A model generated the notes under the pieces. It saw only the letters and a program-made list of their open reading frames with translations. It was not told where the DNA came from and made no database searches. Position numbers and translations under genes: made by a program. Shown here in pieces: positions 1 through 5,797 of a DNA stretch of 5,797 nt (position 1 is the first letter of the stretch; every line of letters begins with the position of its first letter). The DNA is taken from contig JAHJSO010000113.1 in NCBI GenBank assembly GCA_018830385.1, positions 1-5,797 of the forward strand, given 5' to 3'. Source of the stretch: Elusimicrobiota bacterium (lineage in GTDB: Bacteria > Elusimicrobiota > Endomicrobiia > CG1-02-37-114 > JAHJSO01).

Positions 1-2
1 AT

Positions 3-905
3 AACCATCCAGGCGCACTCAAGAATATTTTTCGCTGACCTGTAGTTCTGTTCAAGTTTTACAACCCTGCAACCGGAAAAGTCGTTCTCAAAACCGAGTA
101 TGTTTCTTATATTCGCCCCGCGCCATGAATATATTGACTGGTCGTCGTCACCCACTACGCAAAGGTTCTTGTTTTCCGAAGTAAGGTGTTTTATTAAGAC
201 GTACTGCGCCCTGTTCGTGTCCTGGAATTCGTCCACAAGTATGTACATGAACCTTTCCTGGTATTTTTTCTGCAGCCCGGCCGATGTATGCAGGGCGTCA
301 TTGGCCTTAAGCAGGAGGTCGCCGAAGTCCACTGCGCTGTTCTGCTGAAGTTTTTTCTGGTAAGACGTATATACGTTCGCTATCGTGTGTTTCAGGGCGT
401 CGTTTTCGGCAGATGCGTATATCGCATACGAGCCGGCGTCAATCAGGTCGTCCTTCGCCCTATTTATAATATCCTGGACAATGCCTATCTTATATTTTTT
501 CTCATCTATGTTAAGTTCCCTCAGGCACTCTTTGATGACGTTTTTCTGGTCTATTTCGTCGTATATTACGAAGTTCTTACTTATACCTATGTTCTGCGCT
601 TCCATCCTCAATAACCTGGCGGCGAACGAGTGGAAAGTTGAAACCCACACGTATGCCCCCTGCCCGGGCGCAAGGACTGAAATTCTGCGCTTCATCTCTT
701 CAGCCGCTTTATTGGTAAAGGTAATGGCAAGGATGTTTTCAGGACGGATACCCAATGACAGCAGGTATGCCACCCTGTAGGTTATTACACGTGTCTTACC
801 CGTGCCCGCGCCGGCAAGCACCAGCAGGGGTCCGTGGACATGCAAAACCGCCTCCTGCTGCGGTTTGTTCAGTGCGTTAAGGATTTTTTCTTTGGACGTT
901 TCCAC
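3..905 (-). CDS. uvrD: UvrD/PcrA-family ATP-dependent DNA helicase, N-terminal part (runs off left edge)
   Basis: The 301 visible codons cover domains 1A/1B of an SF1A 3'-5' DNA helicase, a family that unwinds DNA in nucleotide excision and mismatch repair and clears stalled replication. Motifs appear in canonical order: Q motif LNKPQQEAV (12-20), Walker A AGAGTGKT (31-38), motif Ia ITFTNKAAEEMKRR (61-74), Ib STFHSFAARLL (89-99), VDFGDLL (192-198), Walker B DEFQDT (225-230), motif III VVGDDDQSIYSWRGA (250-264) and motif IV LEQNYRS (284-290). Full-length relatives have about 650-750 residues, so the C-terminal half (2A/2B, motifs V-VI) lies outside the window. The start is GTG at 905-903: no ATG/GTG/TTG lies between it and the upstream in-frame TGA, and starting at the next Met (residue 71) would remove Walker A. 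An AGG lies only 4 nt upstream. The rlmD stop is 1 nt away, so translational coupling is likely. UvrD and PcrA cannot be told apart from this part. Confidence 0.95.
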   Translation of the reverse strand, partial: METSKEKILNALNKPQQEAVLHVHGPLLVLAGAGTGKTRVITYRVAYLLSLGIRPENILAITFTNKAAEEMKRRISVLAPGQGAYVWVSTFHSFAARLLRMEAQNIGISKNFVIYDEIDQKNVIKECLRELNIDEKKYKIGIVQDIINRAKDDLIDAGSYAIYASAENDALKHTIANVYTSYQKKLQQNSAVDFGDLLLKANDALHTSAGLQKKYQERFMYILVDEFQDTNRAQYVLIKHLTSENKNLCVVGDDDQSIYSWRGANIRNILGFENDFSGCRVVKLEQNYRSAKNILECAWMV

Positions 906-906
906 T

Positions 907-2079
907 TTACCTGTGAACCATTTTAATCACGACCTCAATGTGCGGCGTGTGAGGGAACATATCCACCGGCTGTACCTTTTCTATTCTATAAAATTTAGAC
1001 AGGGATTGCAAATCCGACACTGCCGTTTCCGGGTTGCAGGACACGTATATTATCACCCTGGGGTTCATTTCAATGATTGACCCGACGGCCTTCCTTGGTA
1101 TCCCCGGCCGCGGCGGGTCAATTATTACGGTTGACAACTTCATCGCAAAGGTTGATGACAGCAGTTTCTTCACAAACGTCTCAACCCTGTCTAATATGAA
1201 TTCACAATTGGTGATTCCGTTAATCTCAGCATTCTTAAGGGCGTTCTCAACGGACAAGGGGTTGTGTTCAATGCCTATTGTCTTTTCAAAAACGTCCGCC
1301 GTCCAGAGTGTGATACCCCCTGAACCGCAGAACAAATCAACCGCGGTTGAGCCGGCATCCTGCGCTACCCATTCCCGGACGACCCCGTAGAGTTTTTCAG
1401 ACGCAAGCGGGTTCGGCTGAAAGAAGGTATAAGGGAATATTATGTAGGTTAACCCGCCTATCTTTTCTTCTATTGAAGGGACGCCGTTTATCAGGTAGTT
1501 TTTTTCCGCCAGGGCGATGTCAGTTTTTTTGTCATTCAGCCCGACAGTAAAACAATCAACCGCAACGTTGTTTTTCCCGGCTATTTCAAGGAACCTGTCA
1601 AAATATTTCCTGAATTCATTCTCAAATTTATACGGGGTGGCGGAAACAATCATATTCACCATTAATTTACCCGTTTTTTTCGCTTCGCGGGTAACCATGT
1701 ATCTTAAAACGCCGGATTGTTTCTTAAGCGCGAAAACGGGGATGGGGGATTCTGCCGCCCACCTGCGCGCCGCATCAAGCAGCCCGGGCGCCTTTTGCGA
1801 AAATATCAGGCATTCTTTAATATTGACGATGCTGCTGAAACTCCCCCTCTGTCTCAGTCCCAGACAGAGCGGCTCTCCGAATACAAACTCCATCTTGTTA
1901 CGGTAGAAATAAATATCAGGCGAAGGGATGATGGGAAGGACGTCCCCTGCGGGAAACCCGCCAAACAGTTGTTCTATTCTTTTTTGCTTTGAGGAGAGTT
2001 GCTGCTGATACGGAATATCCTGGAAAGAACATCCCCCGCAAACGCCGAAGTGCTGACACAATCTCGCCGGCTGTCCCAT
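907..2079 (-). CDS. rlmD: RlmD/RumA-family 23S rRNA (uracil-C5)-methyltransferase, TRAM-less
   Basis: A 390-residue SAM-dependent RNA m5U methyltransferase, expected to methylate a uridine in 23S rRNA in the cytoplasm (U1939 for E. coli RlmD). The cluster cysteines typical of the family are present: C8-x5-C14-x2-C17 and C90 (in IKEC), which should hold a [4Fe-4S] cluster. YRNKMEFVFG (59-68) is the family substrate-domain signature. FFQPN (219-223) carries the conserved Gln, DLFCGSGGI (248-256) is the SAM-binding loop, DPPRPGI (321-327) is motif IV, SCNP supplies the catalytic nucleophile C348, and HTPHIE (377-382) supplies the catalytic Glu E382. The protein starts directly at the Fe-S motif, without the N-terminal TRAM RNA-binding domain of E. 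coli RlmD. In that respect it resembles RlmC, so target-site specificity is uncertain. The ATG start has AAAGG 9 nt upstream. It lies 24 nt after the ligase-like gene and 1 nt before uvrD. Confidence 0.93.
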   Translation of the reverse strand: MGQPARLCQHFGVCGGCSFQDIPYQQQLSSKQKRIEQLFGGFPAGDVLPIIPSPDIYFYRNKMEFVFGEPLCLGLRQRGSFSSIVNIKECLIFSQKAPGLLDAARRWAAESPIPVFALKKQSGVLRYMVTREAKKTGKLMVNMIVSATPYKFENEFRKYFDRFLEIAGKNNVAVDCFTVGLNDKKTDIALAEKNYLINGVPSIEEKIGGLTYIIFPYTFFQPNPLASEKLYGVVREWVAQDAGSTAVDLFCGSGGITLWTADVFEKTIGIEHNPLSVENALKNAEINGITNCEFILDRVETFVKKLLSSTFAMKLSTVIIDPPRPGIPRKAVGSIIEMNPRVIIYVSCNPETAVSDLQSLSKFYRIEKVQPVDMFPHTPHIEVVIKMVHR

Positions 2080-2103
2080 TTTATTTAACCTTTTTCAACG
2101 TCC

Positions 2104-4140
2104 TCATTCCCTCATTTTCTTAAGCATCACTATCGCCTTTTCGTTGCCGGGGTCAAGCTGGATAACCCTGTTAAAGGCAGCGGCCGCCTCGCTTAACTGT
2201 CCCTCATAATAATGGGCGATGCCGAGGTTGGTATAGGCGTCAACCTGTCCCGGGTTAATCTCCACCGACCTCCTGTAAAATTTTATCGCCTCTTTCCTGT
2301 TGTTCATTAAGAAATATATGTTGCCCAGATTGTTATAGGGGCCCGGTAAACCGGGGTTTAAGTCAATTGACTTCATGTAATTCCCTATTGCTTTATTAAA
2401 ATTTTTCTCTTTCGCATATATCCACGCAAGTTTTTCATAAATCTTCGCCCTTGCCGGCTTCAACTGTGCGGCAGAAATTTTCATCTCACTTAAAAACCTG
2501 CCGTCATCACTGCCCGCCAGTTGTTCCAGTTCGGAAATCGTTTTGTACGGTTCCAGCACCTTCTCATCAAAAAAATCCACTTCTTCAGCCAGCGTCTTGT
2601 GCGCCAGGTACGGGTGGACAATTGAAGGCAATAACCCGAAACCGCCCGGCATCATGCCGGATGAAAATTTCCTCTGCCCCAGATTAAAATGGAGCACCTG
2701 CATAAAATTTATGCTCAACTCCTGCTTTGAATTCCTGCTCACATTGATAACGCCCGAATACGCAAGGACTGCCATCATTAAAACGTATCTCACGGGGGGC
2801 GCAAGGTTCAGTTTGTGTTTAGCCACCCTGCCCGCCATACCGGCCTCAACAGAAGATACGATACCCATCGCCAAAAACAAGTAAAATGCGGAGATTATGA
2901 ACCTCATATCAACGGAAAAAACATTCTGGGCAAGTATAGCCCCAGCTGAACACAACAACCCGGTAATTATGAAACGTTCCCCTGTCCCGCCCCTTTCCCG
3001 CACGCCGTCACCCTGGAACCGCTTTACCATCCCGGTTGCCGTCCTGAAAAAGTAAAACAGGATAACCATGAATATCCCCAGCCCGGCTACCCCTGTTTCA
3101 GACAGGATCTGCAGGTACTCGTTGTGCGCGTCGTTTATTATGTTCTGCGTCTGGGGCCAGATGGAGAGTAATTCCTTTGACGCAAACCCGGGAAAATTTA
3201 TATGGAACGTCCCTGGGCCCGTACCGAACAACGGGGAGTGGAGCCACATATTGAGCGTGTCCTTCCAGATCAAAGGGTGTGCCTGGTGCCTGAGCCATAC
3301 ATTCCATGTGATAACCGAAAAGGCCGCAACGACCGCCAGGAAAACGGACAGGAATATAACCCTCGTCTTTAGTGTCTTTATACCCAGAAAACCGAATATT
3401 GCGATTGAGACGGCGAACCCTATCCACGCAGCGCGTGTCTGCGTCCAGTAGAGGGCCGCCAACCCTGATGCAAAGACCGCAAGGAGGAGGAATTTCAGGA
3501 CATACCTCCTGGCCTGAAAAAAGGCGCCCAACACCAGAGGCAGAAGCATCACAATGTGCGCAGCAAAAAATATCGGGTTGCCGTAGGTTGAATATATCCT
3601 GCCTTCCTTCGGCACTTCAAAAATCCATACGCGTCCCCAGTGCTGGAAAAGGCCGTACACGACGGACAAGAATGACCCGGCTATCCAGAAATAGATAACC
3701 ATAACCCTGTGCCTGTTGTCACTCAGGGCGCTGGCTGAAATAAAAAATATCACGGAACACAGTAACATCCTTTTTAGTTCGCTTTGTGCAACCGCCCTGT
3801 TGGGAACCAGAAAATAATATACTAAGATAAAAACTACATAGACCAGGGCCGGCAGGGCGAGCGCACCCGTGTAGCATGAAAATTCAGCGCCCGATAAAAC
3901 CAGCAGGACAAAGGCAAGCAGGAGGATGAACACGCCAACTTCTATTAAAAGCAGTTTGGGTCTCGTTATCTGCACATCAGGAAAAAGAGGGTTCAGCAAT
4001 AGGAGGATTGAAAGTAACGCCGGTATGATGAAACCGGCGAAACCACTTCCCGTAACAGGGGCCTTTATTGCGCTGTGGCTGACCTGTTCTGCCTCCGGAT
4101 ATTGTTTGTTTAATTTTACGTTTTGTTTTGCCCGTTTCAT
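2104..4140 (-). CDS. O-antigen ligase/polymerase-family (Wzy/WaaL-type) membrane protein with C-terminal TPRs
   Basis: A 678-residue polytopic inner-membrane protein (numbered from ATG 4140-4138). A Lys/Arg-rich N-terminus is followed by about 12 hydrophobic segments (34-52, 61-83, 92-112, 125-140, 146-166, 188-208, 214-232, 237-254, 260-280, 350-366, 390-406, 412-431) and a thirteenth at 449-467. Wzy_C/WaaL landmarks are TRAAW (235-239, R236), GTGPGTF (306-312) and AHNEYLQILSETGVAGL (338-354, H339) in or flanking the large periplasmic loop. The Arg and His match residues known to matter in WaaL-type glycosyltransferases, which use undecaprenyl-linked glycans in the periplasm. After a linker (468-564) come three TPRs at about 565-598, 599-632 and 633-666, with the LxPx(2)xxAYxNLG pattern. 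Whether it is a ligase, polymerase or protein O-glycosyltransferase cannot be settled; no other polysaccharide genes are in view. An in-frame TTG at 4158-4156 would add 6 residues. Neither start has a clear Shine-Dalgarno. It is probably the first gene of the leftward operon. Confidence 0.9.
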   Translation of the reverse strand: MKRAKQNVKLNKQYPEAEQVSHSAIKAPVTGSGFAGFIIPALLSILLLLNPLFPDVQITRPKLLLIEVGVFILLLAFVLLVLSGAEFSCYTGALALPALVYVVFILVYYFLVPNRAVAQSELKRMLLCSVIFFISASALSDNRHRVMVIYFWIAGSFLSVVYGLFQHWGRVWIFEVPKEGRIYSTYGNPIFFAAHIVMLLPLVLGAFFQARRYVLKFLLLAVFASGLAALYWTQTRAAWIGFAVSIAIFGFLGIKTLKTRVIFLSVFLAVVAAFSVITWNVWLRHQAHPLIWKDTLNMWLHSPLFGTGPGTFHINFPGFASKELLSIWPQTQNIINDAHNEYLQILSETGVAGLGIFMVILFYFFRTATGMVKRFQGDGVRERGGTGERFIITGLLCSAGAILAQNVFSVDMRFIISAFYLFLAMGIVSSVEAGMAGRVAKHKLNLAPPVRYVLMMAVLAYSGVINVSRNSKQELSINFMQVLHFNLGQRKFSSGMMPGGFGLLPSIVHPYLAHKTLAEEVDFFDEKVLEPYKTISELEQLAGSDDGRFLSEMKISAAQLKPARAKIYEKLAWIYAKEKNFNKAIGNYMKSIDLNPGLPGPYNNLGNIYFLMNNRKEAIKFYRRSVEINPGQVDAYTNLGIAHYYEGQLSEAAAAFNRVIQLDPGNEKAIVMLKKMRE

Positions 4141-4204
4141 TGACGTATCAGGATACAAAATTTTGACGGGAATTGCAAATTTTTCCGGTTTTTTCAGAAA
4201 TTAC

Positions 4205-4233
4205 TTGATTTTATTAAAAATATTGCCTATAAT
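4205..4233 (+). promoter_or_regulatory. sigma70-type promoter for the sensor kinase gene
   Basis: TTGATT (4205-4210), a 17-bp spacer and a perfect TATAAT (4228-4233). Transcription should begin near 4240, giving a leader of about 60 nt before the kinase ATG. The match was read directly from sequence; activity is inferred. The surroundings are AT-rich, which raises the chance-match rate, but the optimal spacing and the position in a divergent intergenic region favour it. Confidence 0.65.
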
Positions 4234-4237
4234 ATAT

Positions 4238-4266
4238 GTTATAGAACCACGGGTGAAATGCATCAA
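4238..4266 (-). promoter_or_regulatory. candidate promoter for the leftward operon, facing the kinase promoter
   Basis: On the minus strand, TTGATG (4266-4261), a 17-bp spacer and TATAAC (4243-4238). The predicted start near 4231 leaves a leader of about 90 nt before the ATG at 4140. Its -10 sits on the predicted start site of the rightward promoter, and vice versa. An alternative minus-strand match is TTGCAA (4178-4173), 17 bp, TATCCT (4155-4150), which would give an almost leaderless mRNA. Confidence 0.45.
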
Positions 4267-4305
4267 GTCCGCATGCAAGTCCACCTGTATGAAAAACATT
4301 TATGA
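4258..4305 (+). CDS. possible 15-codon upstream ORF (leader peptide) overlapping the kinase start
   Basis: ATG at 4258 opens MHQVRMQVHLYEKHL and ends in TGA at 4303-4305, which overlaps the kinase ATG (4302-4304) as ATGA, the usual arrangement for stop-start translational coupling. A GGGTGA element (4251-4256) ends 1 nt before this ATG. It resembles the GGTGA part of a Shine-Dalgarno, with short spacing, whereas the kinase ATG has no recognisable one. The peptide has no recognisable family, no amino-acid run typical of attenuation leaders and no coding-bias evidence. Chance is quite possible at this length. Confidence 0.3.
   Translation: MHQVRMQVHLYEKHL
4260..4282 (+). repeat. imperfect tandem repeat GCAT(G)CAAGTCC x2 in the kinase leader
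   Basis: GCATCAAGTCC (4260-4270) is followed immediately by GCATGCAAGTCC (4271-4282), the same unit with one extra G. The unit lies between the predicted transcription start and the kinase ATG. Two 6-bp palindromes, ATGCAT (4258-4263) and GCATGC (4271-4276), start 13 bp apart. The repeat could be an old slippage product or a paired regulator site; nothing here distinguishes the two. Confidence 0.55.
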
Positions 4306-4313
4306 AAAACATT
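4288..4313 (+). repeat. perfect 13-bp tandem duplication spanning the kinase start codon
   Basis: TATGAAAAACATT occurs twice back to back (4288-4300 and 4301-4313), each copy with an ATG. The second copy supplies the kinase start codon and first codons (MKNI). The first copy is shifted by +1 frame and opens an 8-codon ORF, MKNIYEKH, ending at TAA 4313-4315. Because the unit is 13 bp, gain or loss of a copy would alter leader ORFs without changing the kinase protein, as the last ATG always stays in frame. Confidence 0.85.
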
Positions 4314-5797
4314 AAAATACCTCTATTCCTGAAATTCGCCATAGTCATGATATTTTTAAGTGTAGCCCCCCTGATATTTGTGGGTATAAGAACTGTGAAT
4401 ATAAACAGGGAGTCGCTTCAAAGTGCAATACTTGACCTGCACATCCAGACAGCCCGCTCATTCGCTGAAAAAATAAATTCATACCTGAACATGATAGACA
4501 AAGAAATACCATACATTATAAATATACTCTCTGCACCCGAAATCCCGTGGGAAACACGGGAGATAGGTCTAAAAACAATGCTGGAGTCACACAAAAACAT
4601 CGTTTCTATTTCTATGATGGACCCATCGGGCAGGGAAAGAACAAAGATATATAACCCTGTCCTGGAAAAACAGACCCGATTGATTAACAGAAGTAAAGAA
4701 CAAATATTTCAGGAAATTGTCAGTAAAAAAACCAAAAGGGCAATAAGCAAACTCTATTACTTTGAGGACAGACCCCAACTGAATCTTTTATATAAGATAA
4801 ATGAAAATGTTTTACTGCATATTGTCCTAACACTGGAAGATCCATGGAATGAATTGTATTCAATAAAAGCAGGCAGGACAGGACATGCTTTTCTGGTTGA
4901 TTCATTAGGCAAAATTATTGCACACAGGGACAAAAATAAAATCTTTCAGGATGCGGGCGGGCTGTCCATTGTCCGACAGGCGGTCCGCTCTTTAAGTGAC
5001 GGTTCCTGCGAATACGAAAAAAGCCCGGGCGAGTGGATTGTCGGCTCCTATGACAGCATAAAAGGGCTTGACTGGTTTATTATCGTTGAACAATCCAGGG
5101 ACGAGGCATACCATTCCAGTATAGTTATGAGGAACCAGGCAGTCCTGTTAATTGTTCTGAGCGTTTTCCTGAGCGCACTCGTCGCATTCTTTGTAGCACG
5201 GAACCTTACAAAACCCATCCTCGTCCTTATAAAATCCGCCGGCAACATCGCCCGGAGGGATTTCTCCTCAAAAATAAGCCTCCGGACAAACGACGAATTA
5301 AACAACCTGATAACGACATTCAACGACATGACTGACGAATTAAAAAAATACGACGACATGCAGATTGACAAAATAATAGCGGAAAAAACAAAAACAGAAG
5401 CGATAATATTTTCAATCGCCGACGGGATAATAATGACCGACCACACAGGTGAAATACTGCTTGTCAATACACCTGCCAGAAACATAATCGGCATCGGAAA
5501 ACAACCGGTTGAGGGAAAGGTATTGTGGGATTACATTTCCGATAAAAGGTTGCGGGAGGCGATGACTGAACTTTTAAACATAGGAGATACCGAAAACATG
5601 GCGGTGCGTGAAATTGACCTTTCGCAGGAAAAGGCGCTGCGTTTCTACAAGGCCGCCACAAAACCCGTCATAACCCTGAAAGGTGAAACGATAGGCATAG
5701 TGACCGTCGTCCGCGACATCACGCTTGAAAAAGAAATTGACAGGATGAAAGACGACTTCCTGCACTCCATCACGCACGACTTAAGGAACCCCATGAC
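4302..5797 (+). CDS. membrane sensor histidine kinase, dCache-HAMP-PAS-HisKA (3' end beyond window)
   Basis: The 498 visible codons give an N-terminal membrane anchor (about 8-30), an extracytoplasmic region (31-278), a second membrane segment (279-299), a HAMP linker (about 300-352, NLTKPI then NDELNNLITTFNDM), a PAS domain (about 362-475, IADGIIMTDHTGEILLVN through VVRDIT) and the start of HisKA with H-box FLHSITHDLRNPM, phosphoacceptor H492. The distal sensor part has Cache-like landmarks GRTGHAFLVDSLGKIIAHRD (191-210) and VGSYDSIKGLDWFIIVEQ (247-264), so a small-ligand dCache is likely; the ligand is unknown. The ATP-binding domain and any partner response regulator lie beyond the right edge. 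ATG 4302 is the first possible start, since an in-frame TGA sits at 4290-4292. It has no Shine-Dalgarno, so the ATGA overlap with the 15-codon uORF may matter. The gene is read divergently from the ligase-type gene. Similarity to VicK/PhoR-type kinases covers general architecture only. Confidence 0.92.
   Translation, partial: MKNIKIPLFLKFAIVMIFLSVAPLIFVGIRTVNINRESLQSAILDLHIQTARSFAEKINSYLNMIDKEIPYIINILSAPEIPWETREIGLKTMLESHKNIVSISMMDPSGRERTKIYNPVLEKQTRLINRSKEQIFQEIVSKKTKRAISKLYYFEDRPQLNLLYKINENVLLHIVLTLEDPWNELYSIKAGRTGHAFLVDSLGKIIAHRDKNKIFQDAGGLSIVRQAVRSLSDGSCEYEKSPGEWIVGSYDSIKGLDWFIIVEQSRDEAYHSSIVMRNQAVLLIVLSVFLSALVAFFVARNLTKPILVLIKSAGNIARRDFSSKISLRTNDELNNLITTFNDMTDELKKYDDMQIDKIIAEKTKTEAIIFSIADGIIMTDHTGEILLVNTPARNIIGIGKQPVEGKVLWDYISDKRLREAMTELLNIGDTENMAVREIDLSQEKALRFYKAATKPVITLKGETIGIVTVVRDITLEKEIDRMKDDFLHSITHDLRNPM

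Noticed and set aside
100..780. Plus-strand ORFs of 82-131 residues opposite uvrD
   Set aside because: They are reverse-strand shadows; the minus strand encodes all N-terminal SF1A helicase motifs in order.
2080..2103. Gap between the ligase-like gene and rlmD as a site for a terminator or promoter
   Set aside because: It is only 24 nt, holding the rlmD ribosome binding site AAAGG and no hairpin.
3098..3427. 109-residue minus-strand ORF in a second frame inside the ligase-like gene
   Set aside because: It overlaps the conserved GTGPGTF/AHNEYL segment of the real frame, is Arg/Pro-rich as expected of an out-of-frame reading, and has no separate start signal.
4159..4205. T-rich stretch (TTTTTCCGGTTTTTT) as a possible terminator
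   Set aside because: No GC-rich stem precedes the T-tract on either strand, and the position between divergent starts does not call for a terminator.
3926..4315. 129-residue plus-strand ORF crossing the ligase start and the intergenic region, ending in MKNIYEKH
   Set aside because: It is mostly antisense to the ligase-like gene and would cross both predicted promoters. Only its last codons overlap the duplicated kinase start region.
5048..5494. 148-residue minus-strand ORF opposite the kinase
   Set aside because: It is antisense to the TM2-HAMP-PAS coding region, has no recognisable family, and the sense frame has an unambiguous domain order.

Overview
The window looks like ordinary chromosomal sequence from a Gram-negative-type bacterium. 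It has an O-antigen ligase/polymerase-family membrane protein, an [4Fe-4S] RNA methyltransferase, an SF1A helicase and a membrane sensor kinase. Ile codon ATA and Arg codons AGG/CGG are used often, and base composition is moderate. I cannot assign the organism to a phylum; an uncultured, probably environmental lineage is a guess.

Layout: a leftward (minus-strand) three-gene cluster fills about 1-4140. In transcription order it is a Wzy/WaaL-type protein with C-terminal TPRs (4140-2104), an RlmD/RumA-family rRNA uracil-C5 methyltransferase (2079-907), and the N-terminal 301 codons of a UvrD/PcrA helicase (905-3) that runs off the left edge. The gaps are 24 nt and 1 nt, so a single mRNA is likely. 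A 161-bp divergent intergenic region (4141-4301) holds a good sigma70-type promoter for the rightward gene, a face-to-face candidate promoter for the leftward cluster, two short tandem duplications and a 15-codon upstream ORF. Rightward, 4302-5797 is the first 498 codons of a dCache-HAMP-PAS-HisKA sensor histidine kinase, cut by the right edge just after the H-box.

The leftward genes do not form one pathway: envelope polysaccharide assembly, rRNA modification and DNA repair are joined in a housekeeping-type operon. The kinase is read separately and its response regulator is not in the window. I found no mobile elements, CRISPR array, tRNA/rRNA genes or toxin/defence modules, and no convincing new multi-gene system. 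The points most worth a second look are the kinase leader (overlapping promoters, duplicated start region, uORF ending in an ATGA overlap) and the predicted periplasmic placement of the TPR domain.
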